Source of the DNA: Wenyingzhuangia sp039768865
GTDB taxonomy: Bacteria > Bacteroidota > Bacteroidia > Flavobacteriales > Flavobacteriaceae
Reading direction: 5' to 3' (one strand)
Assembly: GCF_039768865.1 (NCBI RefSeq)
Contig: NZ_JBDMZQ010000166.1
DNA: 9,545 nt
Below are positions 1 through 6,140 of this stretch, in pieces. The position numbers and the translations under genes were made by a program. Numbering within the stretch: position 1 is the first letter of the stretch; each line of letters begins with the position of its first letter. The notes under the pieces are model-generated. The model made no database searches. It was not told the origin of the DNA and was given only the letters and a program-made list of their open reading frames with translations.

Positions 1-17
1 AATTGAAAGTAAAAGAG

Positions 18-25
18 TAGATTTG
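18..25 (+). promoter_or_regulatory. Bacteroidota-type -7 element for the rpsF operon
   Basis: The octamer TAGATTTG matches the Bacteroidota primary sigma factor -7 consensus TAnnTTTG. It lies 33 bases before the rpsF start codon, which would give a leader of roughly 25-28 bases. A TTG occurs at 3-5, but its 12-base spacing to the -7 element is too short, so the true -33 element probably lies upstream of the window. Confidence 0.6.
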
Positions 26-58
26 CACTCTTAAAATTTAAAAACCAAAATAAACACT

Positions 59-403
59 ATGAAACATTACGAAACTGTTTTCATTCTAACTCCCGTTTTA
101 TCTGATGTTCAGGTAAAGGAAGCAGTAGATAAGTTCAAAGACATTATTGTGAAAAGTGGTGCTAAAATCGATAACCAAGAAAACTGGGGATTGAAGAAGC
201 TAGCTTATCCAATTCAGAAAAAATCCACTGGATTTTATCATTTGTTTGAATACTCTGCTGAAGATGGAACTTTAATTGAAGACTTAGAAGTAGCCTTCAA
301 AAGAGACGAAAAAGTAATCAGATTTTTGACAATCGCACTTGACAAGCATGCATTAGCATGGGCAAGAGTAAGAGAATCAAGAATGAAAGCTGAGAAAAAC
401 TAA
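59..403 (+). CDS. rpsF: 30S ribosomal protein bS6
   Basis: This gene encodes small-subunit ribosomal protein bS6, which pairs with bS18 on the 30S platform. The 114-residue product opens with the typical KHYETVFIL strand and carries the conserved NWGLKKLAYPI...GFYHLFEY block at residues 42-65. It also has the RDEKVIRFLT strand at 82-91 and a basic C-terminal tail. The length is normal for Flavobacteriia. It is the first gene of the rpsF-rpsR-rplI operon. The start follows an A-rich stretch with no Shine-Dalgarno sequence, as is normal in this phylum, where bS6, bS18 and bS21 help to mask the anti-Shine-Dalgarno of 16S rRNA (established knowledge). No other reading is plausible. Confidence 0.97.
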   Translation: MKHYETVFILTPVLSDVQVKEAVDKFKDIIVKSGAKIDNQENWGLKKLAYPIQKKSTGFYHLFEYSAEDGTLIEDLEVAFKRDEKVIRFLTIALDKHALAWARVRESRMKAEKN

Positions 404-421
404 TTTTAAAAATTTCAAACG

Positions 422-688
422 ATGAGCAAAACAGACATTAGATACTTAACTCCGATTGATATTGAAGTTAAAAAAGAAAAATACTGTAGGTTTAAGAAAG
501 CAGGAATCAAATACATTGATTATAAAAATGCTGATTACCTATCAATGCTAGTAAACGAGCAAGGTAAAATTTTACCAAGAAGATTAACTGGTACTTCTCA
601 AAAATACCAAAGAAAAGTAGCACAAGCTATCAAAAGAGCAAGACACCTTGCACTTATGCCTTACGTTACAGATTTATACAAAAAATAA
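422..688 (+). CDS. rpsR: 30S ribosomal protein bS18
   Basis: This gene encodes bS18, the platform partner of bS6. The 88-residue protein contains the family signature: KYCRFKKAGIKYIDYKNADYL near residues 20-41, then GKILPRRLTGTSQKYQRKV at about 48-66, then KRARHLALMPY near 71-81. It starts 18 bases after rpsF stops and ends 15 bases before rplI, so it is the middle gene of the operon. The N-terminus is a short version (MSKTDIRYLTP); many relatives carry a longer lysine-rich extension. The leader AAAATTTCAAACG has no Shine-Dalgarno sequence, so there is no sign of the SD-based autoregulation proposed for some ribosomal protein genes in this phylum. Confidence 0.97.
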   Translation: MSKTDIRYLTPIDIEVKKEKYCRFKKAGIKYIDYKNADYLSMLVNEQGKILPRRLTGTSQKYQRKVAQAIKRARHLALMPYVTDLYKK

Positions 689-703
689 AAAAACCTTATT
701 AAG

Positions 704-1150
704 ATGGATGTTATATTAAAACAAGACGTTGAGCATGTAGGAGACAAAAATGATTTGGTAACTGTTAAATCTGGATTTGGAAGAAACTTTTTACTTCCAA
801 AAGGTTTGGCAATTTTAGCAACTCCTTCTGCAAAGAAAATGCATGCAGAAAACGTAAAACAAAGAGCTCACAAAGAGAAAGCAATTATTGACGAAGCTCA
901 AGCAATTGCAGACAAACTAGAAAAGAGCAATGTAAAAGTAATAGCAAAAGTAGGTGAAAACGGAAAGATATTTGGTTCTGTGACAAGCGTACAAGTAGCT
1001 GAAGCTTTCGTAAGCGCTGGGTTCAGCATTGAAAGAAAGCATATAAAAATTCACAACGAGCCTATTAAAACTACTGGGAAGTACAAAGCAACAATCAAAC
1101 TTCATAAAGAAGTGATGACTGAAGCTGAGTTTGAAGTAGCAGGAGAATAA
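704..1150 (+). CDS. rplI: 50S ribosomal protein bL9
   Basis: This gene encodes bL9, a large-subunit protein at the base of the L1 stalk made of two globular domains joined by a long helix. At 148 residues it has the usual length. The N-terminal domain carries the signature GDKNDLVTVKSGFGRNFLLP (residues 13-32). The connecting helix runs roughly over residues 42-75. The C-terminal domain has the conserved GKIFGSVTS at 87-95. It is the last gene of the operon, and a strong terminator follows within 25 bases of its stop codon. The ATG at 704 was chosen because it gives the canonical N-terminus MDVILKQDV; a second ATG four bases later is out of frame. Confidence 0.97.
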   Translation: MDVILKQDVEHVGDKNDLVTVKSGFGRNFLLPKGLAILATPSAKKMHAENVKQRAHKEKAIIDEAQAIADKLEKSNVKVIAKVGENGKIFGSVTSVQVAEAFVSAGFSIERKHIKIHNEPIKTTGKYKATIKLHKEVMTEAEFEVAGE

Positions 1151-1174
1151 GTACAGTTGTTATTTATTATAAGT

Positions 1175-1210
1175 AAAAAAAGTCCTTTCGGTTTCGAAAG
1201 GACTTTTTTT
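1175..1210. terminator. Bidirectional terminator between rplI and the Crp-like gene
   Basis: This is a perfect 16-bp stem (1175-1190 with 1195-1210) with a GTTT loop. The core arm is GTCCTTTCG, flanked by seven A on the left and seven T on the right, so it ends transcription on both strands. It separates the convergent ribosomal operon and the Crp/Fnr-like gene, whose stop codon is only 4 bases away. Confidence 0.93.
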
Positions 1211-1213
1211 ATG

Positions 1214-1846
1214 CTATAAACTAATTACTTCAATTGAATTTCGATGCAATTTTACATCTCCTTCAATTTCCAACTTTTTTAATAGACGAGAAATCACAAC
1301 TCGTGAAGTATGAAAATCTTTGGCAATTTCCTGATGAGTGATATTAATTGCAGTGTCGTGTACTATTTTTGTTTTGTCCCTTAAATACTGCATCAGTCGT
1401 TCTTCCATTTTTAAAAACACAAGCGAATCTATCGTATAAATAGCTTCGTTTAACCTTGTTTGAAAAGAACTCAGCACAAATTCTCTCCAAGATTTAAATT
1501 TAGCCATCCATTCATCCATATATTCAACAGGGATCATCAATAGTTTTGTGGGAGTTTCTGCCCTTGCCAATATTTGACTTTTTGAATTACCCAAACAGCA
1601 ATTCATAGAAATAGCACAAGTCTCACCTTCCTCAATGTAATACAACATTATCTCATCGTCTAGCTCATCTTTTCGAGATACCTTAATTGTTCCCTCTATG
1701 AGCAAAGGAATGCTCTTTATGTATTGTCCTTGACGAATTATTTCATCCCCGCAATCATAATTCTTTAGTAGCGAATGTTTTTCTATTTCCACTAGCAACT
1801 CATCTTCTAACAAATAACTGTAATTTTCTCTTAGATCTTGATTCAT
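1214..1846 (-). CDS. Crp/Fnr-family transcriptional regulator
   Basis: The product is a 210-residue DNA-binding regulator of the Crp/Fnr family. Residues about 15-110 form the cyclic-nucleotide-binding-like beta roll (CGDEIIRQGQ at 32-41, IPLLIEGTIKVSR at 46-58). A dimerisation helix covers about 111-140. The winged helix-turn-helix is C-terminal (THQEIAKDFHTSRVVISRLLKKLE, about 170-193). The pocket region, which in true Crp reads GEL...RS-T, here reads ETCAISMNCCLGNSKSQ (75-91), so the cAMP-contacting Arg-Ser is absent. Cysteines at 77, 83 and 84 sit in that segment, with another at 32. No N-terminal Fnr-type iron-sulfur cysteine cluster is present. I infer sensing of something other than cAMP, possibly redox or persulfide. 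It is divergent from two rhodanese genes over a 134-base gap, which points to control of that pair. It is too divergent to name. Confidence 0.9.
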   Translation of the reverse strand: MNQDLRENYSYLLEDELLVEIEKHSLLKNYDCGDEIIRQGQYIKSIPLLIEGTIKVSRKDELDDEIMLYYIEEGETCAISMNCCLGNSKSQILARAETPTKLLMIPVEYMDEWMAKFKSWREFVLSSFQTRLNEAIYTIDSLVFLKMEERLMQYLRDKTKIVHDTAINITHQEIAKDFHTSRVVISRLLKKLEIEGDVKLHRNSIEVISL

Positions 1847-1864
1847 TTCTTCAATTAACTTACT

Positions 1865-1876
1865 TTAGATATCTAA
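1865..1876. promoter_or_regulatory. Perfect 12-bp palindrome upstream of the Crp-like gene
   Basis: TTAGATATCTAA is a perfect palindrome 18 bases before the start codon of the minus-strand regulator gene, probably within its leader. Slightly further out, the minus-strand octamer TATATTTA (1880-1887) matches the -7 consensus at seven of eight positions. An operator for autoregulation is possible, but short AT-rich palindromes also occur by chance. Confidence 0.3.
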
Positions 1877-1913
1877 TTATAAATATAGATAAAGTTCACT
1901 AAATAAATTGAAG

Positions 1914-1927
1914 GTGACAAATGTTAC
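1914..1927. promoter_or_regulatory. Candidate Crp/Fnr-type operator before the rhodanese genes
   Basis: GTGACAAATGTTAC is a 14-bp inverted repeat with one mismatched pair (GTGACA / TGTTAC around a two-base centre), and its half-site resembles those of the Crp/Fnr family. Its centre lies about 40 bases upstream of the start predicted from the -7 element at 1950-1957, where a class II activator would bind. The overlapping -33 region has no good TTTG, which fits an activator-dependent promoter. Confidence 0.45.
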
Positions 1928-1949
1928 TGAGCTAAAGATTAATAACTTT

Positions 1950-1957
1950 TACTTTTG
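1950..1957 (+). promoter_or_regulatory. -7 element of the rhodanese operon
   Basis: TACTTTTG is an exact TAnnTTTG match, 23 bases before the first rhodanese start codon. No TTTG lies at the proper distance upstream; the nearest TTG (1908-1910) is 39 bases away. The same octamer serves the tRNA-Asp gene downstream. Confidence 0.6.
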
Positions 1958-1980
1958 AATCATAATTAAAACAAAACACA

Positions 1981-2256
1981 ATGAGTATAGAACAAATAAT
2001 TAAAAACAACGAAGGAACTATTTTAGACGTAAGAACCCAAGGAGAATTTATGGGAGGAAATGTTGCCGATTCTGTGAACATTCCTGTACAAGAATTAATG
2101 GACAGAATGGACGAGATAAAATCTTTAAAAACACCTTTAGTTCTTTGCTGTGCATCAGGAAACAGAAGTGGAATGGCTCAACAAATATTAGCTAACGAAG
2201 GAATAGAATGCTACAATGGTGGCGGATGGATGGATGTAAACTTTTATAAAGGATAA
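1981..2256 (+). CDS. Single-domain rhodanese (sulfurtransferase), first copy
   Basis: This is a small cytoplasmic rhodanese-fold protein, expected to carry sulfane sulfur as a cysteine persulfide. The 91-residue product is one rhodanese domain: ILDVRTQGEF (14-23) is the first signature, SVNIPVQEL (31-39) the second. CCASGNRS (56-63) is the active-site loop, with Cys57 as the likely catalytic residue followed by the six-residue cradle that ends in Arg62. GGGWMDV near the C-terminus is typical. There is no signal peptide. It is followed after three bases by a second rhodanese and is divergent from a Crp/Fnr-like regulator. The physiological partner is unknown; persulfide detoxification or sulfur relay is an inference from the family and the neighbours. 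Confidence 0.92.
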   Translation: MSIEQIIKNNEGTILDVRTQGEFMGGNVADSVNIPVQELMDRMDEIKSLKTPLVLCCASGNRSGMAQQILANEGIECYNGGGWMDVNFYKG

Positions 2257-2259
2257 TCT

Positions 2260-2583
2260 ATGTTGAAATCAATTTTAAATTTAATTGGCCTAGGAGCAAA
2301 ACCAGATTACTACGAATTAGTTTCTAATGGAGCTATCGTGGTAGATGTGCGAACTCCGGGTGAGTTTAAATCAGGACATATAGAAGGTTCGATAAATATC
2401 CCTGTAGAGGGATTAAGGAAAAACGAGGGAAAATTAAAAGGAAAACAAGACACGCCTATTATTACTTGCTGTGCAAGTGGGATGAGAAGTGCTTCTGCCA
2501 AAGGAATTTTGAAAGCCAAAGGTTTTAAAGAAGTCCACAATGGTGGGGCTTGGATGAATCTCGATAGAAAACTTTATAAATAA
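2260..2583 (+). CDS. Single-domain rhodanese (sulfurtransferase), second copy
   Basis: This is a paralogue of the preceding gene, 107 residues long with an extra N-terminal segment (MLKSILNLIGLGAKPDY) that is mildly hydrophobic but lacks a clear cleavage site. The rhodanese signatures are VVDVRTPGEFKSGHI (27-41) and SINIPVEGL (44-52). The active-site loop is CCASGMRS (70-77), with Cys71 catalytic and Arg76 closing the loop. The GGAWMNL segment near the end matches GGGWMDV of the first copy. The gap of three bases makes co-translation likely. Shared loop and tail motifs suggest a tandem duplication; the paired copies could pass sulfur between each other or act on different acceptors. That is inference. 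Confidence 0.92.
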   Translation: MLKSILNLIGLGAKPDYYELVSNGAIVVDVRTPGEFKSGHIEGSINIPVEGLRKNEGKLKGKQDTPIITCCASGMRSASAKGILKAKGFKEVHNGGAWMNLDRKLYK

Positions 2584-2607
2584 TTTTACATTTAGTCTCT
2601 ATTATGT

Positions 2608-2637
2608 TTTGAGATTAAAAATAAAAATGTACTTTTG
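2608..2637 (+). promoter_or_regulatory. Consensus promoter of the tRNA-Asp gene
   Basis: TTTG (2608-2611), an 18-base spacer and TACTTTTG (2630-2637) closely fit the Bacteroidota promoter TTTG-N(~19)-TAnnTTTG. Transcription should start about 2642-2645, some 20 bases before the mature tRNA. This is the best complete promoter in the window. Confidence 0.75.
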
Positions 2638-2663
2638 TATCGCTCTTGAAAACAGAGCAAGTC

Positions 2664-2737
2664 GGTCCGGTAGTTCAGCTGGTTAGAATACCTGCCTGTC
2701 ACGCAGGGGGTCGCGGGTTCGAGTCCCGTCCGGACCG
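2664..2737 (+). tRNA. tRNA-Asp (anticodon GTC)
   Basis: A complete 74-base cloverleaf can be folded by hand. The acceptor arm is GGTCCGG (2664-2670) paired with CCGGACC (2730-2736). The D stem is GTTC/GAAT and the anticodon stem CCTGC/GCAGG. The loop CTGTCAC has anticodon GTC at 2698-2700. The variable loop has five bases and the T arm contains TTCGAGT. The discriminator base is G, and CCA is not encoded. A consensus promoter precedes it and a terminator follows. tRNA genes are frequent integration sites and the sequence changes character just downstream, but no repeat of the tRNA 3' end is seen within this window. Confidence 0.97.
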
Positions 2738-2740
2738 CAA

Positions 2741-2776
2741 AAAAAAAGCCTTTCAGAAATCTGAAAGGCTTTTTTT
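2741..2776. terminator. Terminator after tRNA-Asp
   Basis: This is a perfect 16-bp stem (2741-2756 with 2761-2776) with an AAAT loop, core arm GCCTTTCAG, and seven A before and seven T after. It begins 4 bases after the tRNA. It can act in both directions, so it could also stop any transcript from the minus-strand ORF at 2819-3031. Confidence 0.93.
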
Positions 2777-2818
2777 GTGTTTTAATATATGTCTGCTACT
2801 TAATTTATTGTCAAAAGA

Positions 2819-3031
2819 TCATTCACTATTGACAATTTTTTGTCTTGCATCATATAAAGGAAATTGTATCTCATTTATTTGATTGTTGATTTTCCTTTCT
2901 ATTGGTATTAAAATCTGATTTAAACCATAATTAAGAGCCCATCTTATCCGTTGCCAAAGTATTATAAATGTTAATTTCCATGTCCATATTGTTAGTTTTA
3001 TCTCTAATTGTTCTATTTCTGAATTATCCAT
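2819..3031 (-). CDS. Doubtful small hypothetical protein
   Basis: I do not recognise this 70-residue ORF. It has a charged N-terminus (MDNSEIEQLEIK) and a Trp/Ile-rich segment (about 13-48, with WTWKL, FIILWQ and IRWALN). That segment could be a membrane-associated or amphipathic helix. A charged tail follows. The 17-base inverted repeat TTTTGTTTTTAACAAAA (3034-3050) lies directly before the ATG, and the tRNA terminator stands at its 3' end. These features make it better than a random ORF, but no family signature or clear promoter supports it, and the region is AT-rich. Confidence 0.3.
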   Translation of the reverse strand: MDNSEIEQLEIKLTIWTWKLTFIILWQRIRWALNYGLNQILIPIERKINNQINEIQFPLYDARQKIVNSE

Positions 3032-3717
3032 AATTTTGTTTTTAACAAAAAAAAATATTTTCAGACAACTACACCGAATTGATAAACAGCTAATTAAAAA
3101 AATCCGCTATATAGGATTCATGAAATAGTTCATAATTTAATTGACCTGCAAGATTTGAGAAAGATTGTTTAACCTCCATTTTTTGTTAATAGAAGCATGA
3201 GAATGAAATCGATATACCAAATAAAGCATCTGTACAAATTATTGGTAGCAGTATCTAACCTCAGACATAGTAAATATTTTAGGTGTTGAATTTCTAATTC
3301 ATTTTGCTTTGTGTTCGTATAAAACAATAATCCACAAAAATGAGACAAACGATATTAACGAAAATTATTCTTCAAAAGCAACTCAGAAAAATCCTATTTT
3401 CTTCTAAACAGAAAATCAATTGAGTTTTCAATTTGAAGAAATTCAGAATTAAGTTAATTTATCAAAACGTAATTCTTTCAATTCAAATACTTTATCAAGT
3501 ACAACAAAATATAAGGTATGTAACCTCAAAACTGCATCAGAAAGCTGCTCAGAGCTACATCGATTCATAATTTTAAGACCTACAATTTTTTCACATTCTC
3601 TTGTCAAAGACTCTATCATAAAATGTACAATTATAATTCACTCAATTCTCTATTTATTTTGATATGAACTGATTATGGGCTAAAACTCAAATTGAAAGAA
3701 TATATATTTACAAAAAA
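3032..3717. other. Gene-poor AT-rich boundary region
   Basis: About 690 bases lack any convincing gene. Short open stretches occur on the plus strand, for example codons around 3060-3125 that end in GFMK and a stop, and around 3197-3289. All are under 40 codons, broken by stops, and match no family I can name. The only longer open frame is the 56-codon minus-strand ORF at 3449-3619. No tandem repeats, CRISPR-like repeats or integrase are visible. The stretch looks like decayed or regulatory DNA at the edge of an accessory block. Confidence 0.5.
3449..3619 (-). CDS. Doubtful 56-residue ORF or gene relic
   Basis: A minus-strand frame from ATG to TAA gives 56 residues beginning MIESLTRECEKIV and ending ELRFDKLT. 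Composition is balanced and helix-forming (SEQLSDAVLRLHTLYFVVLDKV in the middle), less lysine/asparagine-biased than chance ORFs in this DNA. It has no recognisable domain, no consensus -7 element just upstream, and no partner gene. It may be a tiny gene, a relic of a longer gene, or chance. Confidence 0.22.
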   Translation of the reverse strand: MIESLTRECEKIVGLKIMNRCSSEQLSDAVLRLHTLYFVVLDKVFELKELRFDKLT

Positions 3718-3734
3718 GTACAAAAGGTTTGTAC
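3718..3734. promoter_or_regulatory. 17-bp inverted repeat before the KAP NTPase gene
   Basis: GTACAAA-AGG-TTTGTAC is a perfect 7-bp inverted repeat around three bases, ending 49 bases before the ATG at 3784. Its right arm contains TTTG, which could double as a -33 element. Together with the near-consensus -7 element downstream it suggests an operator that controls the accessory operon. No dedicated repressor gene is visible beside it. Confidence 0.45.
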
Positions 3735-3756
3735 CAAAATAAAAAGTTAATCACAA

Positions 3757-3764
3757 TAGATTTA
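3757..3764 (+). promoter_or_regulatory. Weak -7-like element before the KAP NTPase gene
   Basis: TAGATTTA matches TAnnTTTG at seven of eight positions, 19 bases before the start codon. The distance to the TTTG in the inverted repeat (25 bases) is longer than usual, so this is only a candidate. Confidence 0.25.
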
Positions 3765-3783
3765 CGAATAGAATATAGAAATT

Positions 3784-5589
3784 ATGAGTTCAATTACAGA
3801 CAAACCTATCTCGAGATTATCTCAGGATTTACTAAAGGTCGAAAAATACAGCACAGCGCTTTCAAACTTTATAGTAAGAAGTGACACTCCAATAACAGTG
3901 GGGCTTCAAGGAGAATGGGGAACTGGAAAAACATCACTAATGTCTCTTTTATTAGAAGATTTTAATGAAAACAACATTGCTTGTTCTTGGGTAAACACAT
4001 GGGAATACAGCATGTTTCGAGGAGCAAACGAAACCACTCCCGGAGTGTTACGAGGAATGTTAGAGAAACTAAAAATCTCCTGTGAGGAAAGAGGGGTTTG
4101 GACTTTAAAAGACGAGAGTAAAGCAAAATTTAAATCTGCTGCAAAATTTCTAGGTGGTTTAGCCAATCAAATTGTTGCCAACCAAACAGGTATTAACGTT
4201 CAGGATGCTGCACAAGGAGGAACTAATCAAAGTAATACTGCTGAAATAGCTGAAATAAAAGCTTTAATAAGTGATTTGATAAGCGACTTAATAAATGACG
4301 AAAAGAACCCAATAAAAAAAGTAGTATTTTTTGTAGACGATCTAGATCGAATTCCTCCGGGAGATGCAGTAGAAGTTTTGGAGGCACTCAAAAACATATT
4401 TGATATACCGAATTGTGTTTTTATACTTGCCATTGACTACGATGTGGTAGTAAAGGGATTAGAAAGTAAATTCGGACCTAAAACTGAAGAAAACGAGAGA
4501 GAATTTAGATCCTTCTTTGATAAAATTATTCAAGTTCCTTTTTCGATGCCCACGGGAACTTATGACATAGAAAATTTCTTGGTTGAAAAACTAAGTGAGC
4601 TCGGAATCAGTATCAATGAGGAAGAAAAAGAATTGTATGCAAAGGCAGTTCGGTTTAGTATTGGATACAACCCTAGAAGTTTAAAAAGATACCTCAACTC
4701 TTTTAGTTTGATTAATCACTTAAGAGAAATCGAAGTAGAAGAAGAACAACCGAAAGGGGAAGACTTCATGTTGTTTGCCATACTGGGTATTCAAATTTCT
4801 TATCCAAAAATTTTCAGATTATTAACTCAAGGTCCAAATTTTACACAGTGGACAAAAGGTTTTGGAAATAAATTTGGAGTAGAATGGGACGAAGTACAAG
4901 AAAAAATTAAAAAATTCGGTGAATCAGAACTCATTGACGAAGAATGGGAACAAGTAACCTGGGGAGCTTGTCAATCAGACTCTTATCTTAAATCACGTGC
5001 CTTTGCTGTTTTGGAATTATTGAACCTCCTAAGAGACCAATACAAAGATACACTGGAGGAAGAATTAGAAAGCGCAATGGCCTTTGCTTCTATTACAAGT
5101 GTAGATGATGATGTGGAAACCAAGCAGGCGGTACAAAAGGTTGGAAACAAAACAATTTTTGCAGGTGTTGAAAACAAATTAATTCAACTCACTGAAGAAG
5201 GATTTTGTGACAAAGCAGTTGAAAATTTCGGCTGTCTTTGGAATGAGTTAAGTAATCTAGAAAAGGTCAACTCAAAATACCGTATTTCATTTGCTAAAAC
5301 TGGAACTTCATTTTATGATGATTCAAAGGAAGGAAGAGGTAAACAACAATTAATATATTGTTCAAATCCTTCGAAAAAACTCTTAGGTATGAAGTTTTAC
5401 ATTAAAGCTAACTCAGGGAAAAATGAATCTATTTATCAATCCATTACATCTCAATTTTCAAATAACGAGAGTAGTTTTATTTATATAGATAAAAACAACG
5501 ATATAGTTATAGAAGCAAACATATATAGCGAATTAGGCGATAGATACCATGAATTTCTTTTAGCGATAATTAGACTACTAGTAAATTAA
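3784..5589 (+). CDS. KAP-family P-loop NTPase
   Basis: The product is a 601-residue P-loop NTPase of the KAP type within the STAND/AAA-like radiation, a group often found in mobile and defence loci. The Walker A motif is GEWGTGKTS at 43-51, preceded by the strand ITVGLQ. Walker B is VFFVDDLDR at 181-189, followed by PPGDAVEVLEALKNIFD and the strand VFILAIDYD (212-220). NPRSLKRYLN (296-305) is the C-terminal sensor-like element typical of the family. Many KAP proteins have membrane helices between Walker A and B. Here that insert (about 110-165) is polar, with the QGGTNQSN region, so the protein is probably soluble. Residues about 330-601 are an undefined helical region ending in a short alpha/beta tail (SFIYIDKNNDIVIEANIYSEL, near 564-584). 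A decayed second copy of that tail follows downstream. It is the first gene of the accessory cluster. The role as sensor or switch is inferred. Confidence 0.9.
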   Translation: MSSITDKPISRLSQDLLKVEKYSTALSNFIVRSDTPITVGLQGEWGTGKTSLMSLLLEDFNENNIACSWVNTWEYSMFRGANETTPGVLRGMLEKLKISCEERGVWTLKDESKAKFKSAAKFLGGLANQIVANQTGINVQDAAQGGTNQSNTAEIAEIKALISDLISDLINDEKNPIKKVVFFVDDLDRIPPGDAVEVLEALKNIFDIPNCVFILAIDYDVVVKGLESKFGPKTEENEREFRSFFDKIIQVPFSMPTGTYDIENFLVEKLSELGISINEEEKELYAKAVRFSIGYNPRSLKRYLNSFSLINHLREIEVEEEQPKGEDFMLFAILGIQISYPKIFRLLTQGPNFTQWTKGFGNKFGVEWDEVQEKIKKFGESELIDEEWEQVTWGACQSDSYLKSRAFAVLELLNLLRDQYKDTLEEELESAMAFASITSVDDDVETKQAVQKVGNKTIFAGVENKLIQLTEEGFCDKAVENFGCLWNELSNLEKVNSKYRISFAKTGTSFYDDSKEGRGKQQLIYCSNPSKKLLGMKFYIKANSGKNESIYQSITSQFSNNESSFIYIDKNNDIVIEANIYSELGDRYHEFLLAIIRLLVN

Positions 5590-5612
5590 ATAACTATTTA
5601 TGAAACTAAAAA

Positions 5613-5759
5613 ATGAACATGAAATATTCTCTTGAAAAAAGTGAATTCATTTTTATTTCCAAAGAAAAGGATATGATTATAGATTATAATCTTTATGCAG
5701 AACTATAAGACAATTACAAGCCAATGCTAGAAGACATTATATCAGAAACAACAAATTAA
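5613..5759 (+). pseudogene. Decayed second copy of the KAP NTPase C-terminal tail
   Basis: From ATG at 5613 the frame encodes 31 residues (MNMKYSLEKSEFIFISK, then EKDMIIDYNLYAEL) up to a TAA at 5706-5708. It then continues in the same frame as DNYKPMLEDIISETTN to a second TAA at 5757-5759. From 5640 onward this aligns without a gap, codon for codon, to the last 40 codons of the NTPase gene (5470-5589) including the terminal stop. I count 17 identical residues in 39 columns, for example SxFIxI, KxxD, NxYxEL, DxY and II. The internal TAA replaces the Gly after the conserved GluLeu. It is therefore a relic or orphan copy of the C-terminal module rather than an independent gene. Nothing upstream of 5613 resembles the NTPase. 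Expression as a short peptide cannot be ruled out. Confidence 0.75.
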
Positions 5760-5826
5760 CGATAGGTAGAAACAAGTCGAAATACTACCCTAAAAAGAAG
5801 TAGACGAAATTAAAAAACAAAATAAA

Positions 5827-6132
5827 ATGGCAACTATCAAAGTAACCAAAGCTAGTACTGTAAAAAGTATTAAAAGACAATTTGAACAGGAGTTTAACTG
5901 TAACATTAGAATGTACAACGGGATTAAATTTGCTGATGACAAAATGAAAATAACAGATTTATCTAAAACGGATGATCCAGGTGGATCTCTTGAATTGGGT
6001 GCAAGAAGTAGAGTAGAAAATGTAGAGAAGTATTTCAAAGAAACTTTTGGAATTAAAGTTCAAATCTCTAATGCAGACGACACTAAATTGGCTGACAATT
6101 CTATGACTTTGACACAAGCAGGAAAATTATAA
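5827..6132 (+). CDS. Small tandem-repeat alpha/beta protein, first copy
   Basis: This is a 101-residue protein of unknown function, made of two copies of one motif of about 40 residues. Repeat 1 (about 12-45) reads VKSIKRQFEQEFNCNIRMYN...KFADDKMKITDL. Repeat 2 (about 63-99) reads VENVEKYFKETFGIKVQISN...KLADNSMTLTQAG. The pattern is an amphipathic helix with two Phe about four residues apart, a beta strand, a polar turn, then Leu/Phe-Ala-Asp-(Asp/Asn) and a second hydrophobic patch. I recall similar small proteins annotated only as hypothetical in other bacteria. A ubiquitin-like or other compact alpha/beta adaptor fold is possible but not shown. The linker PGGSLELG joins the repeats. It is paralogous to the next gene. 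No own promoter is evident, and a hairpin terminator follows. Confidence 0.85.
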   Translation: MATIKVTKASTVKSIKRQFEQEFNCNIRMYNGIKFADDKMKITDLSKTDDPGGSLELGARSRVENVEKYFKETFGIKVQISNADDTKLADNSMTLTQAGKL

Positions 6133-6140
6133 ACCTAATT

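Noticed and set aside
2591..2619. Nine-bp hairpin after the second rhodanese gene as a terminator
   Set aside because: The stem includes a G-U pair and an 11-base loop, lacks a T tract, and overlaps the -33 element of the tRNA promoter.
2646..2882. 78-residue plus-strand ORF
   Set aside because: It reads through the tRNA-Asp gene and its terminator; the protein is an artefact.
3060..3289. Frameshifted relic gene on the plus strand
   Set aside because: Short open pieces ending GFMK, LRKIV and YFRC can be strung together by frame changes, but they match no family I know, and lysine/isoleucine-rich frames are common in AT-rich DNA.
5681..5692. Perfect palindrome AGATTATAATCT as an operator
   Set aside because: It lies inside the decayed tail copy, far from any promoter signal or gene start, and is short and AT-rich.
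5765..5789. GGTAG...CTACC stem before the first repeat-protein gene as a regulatory RNA
   Set aside because: Only five base pairs around a 15-base loop, with no T tract or known motif.
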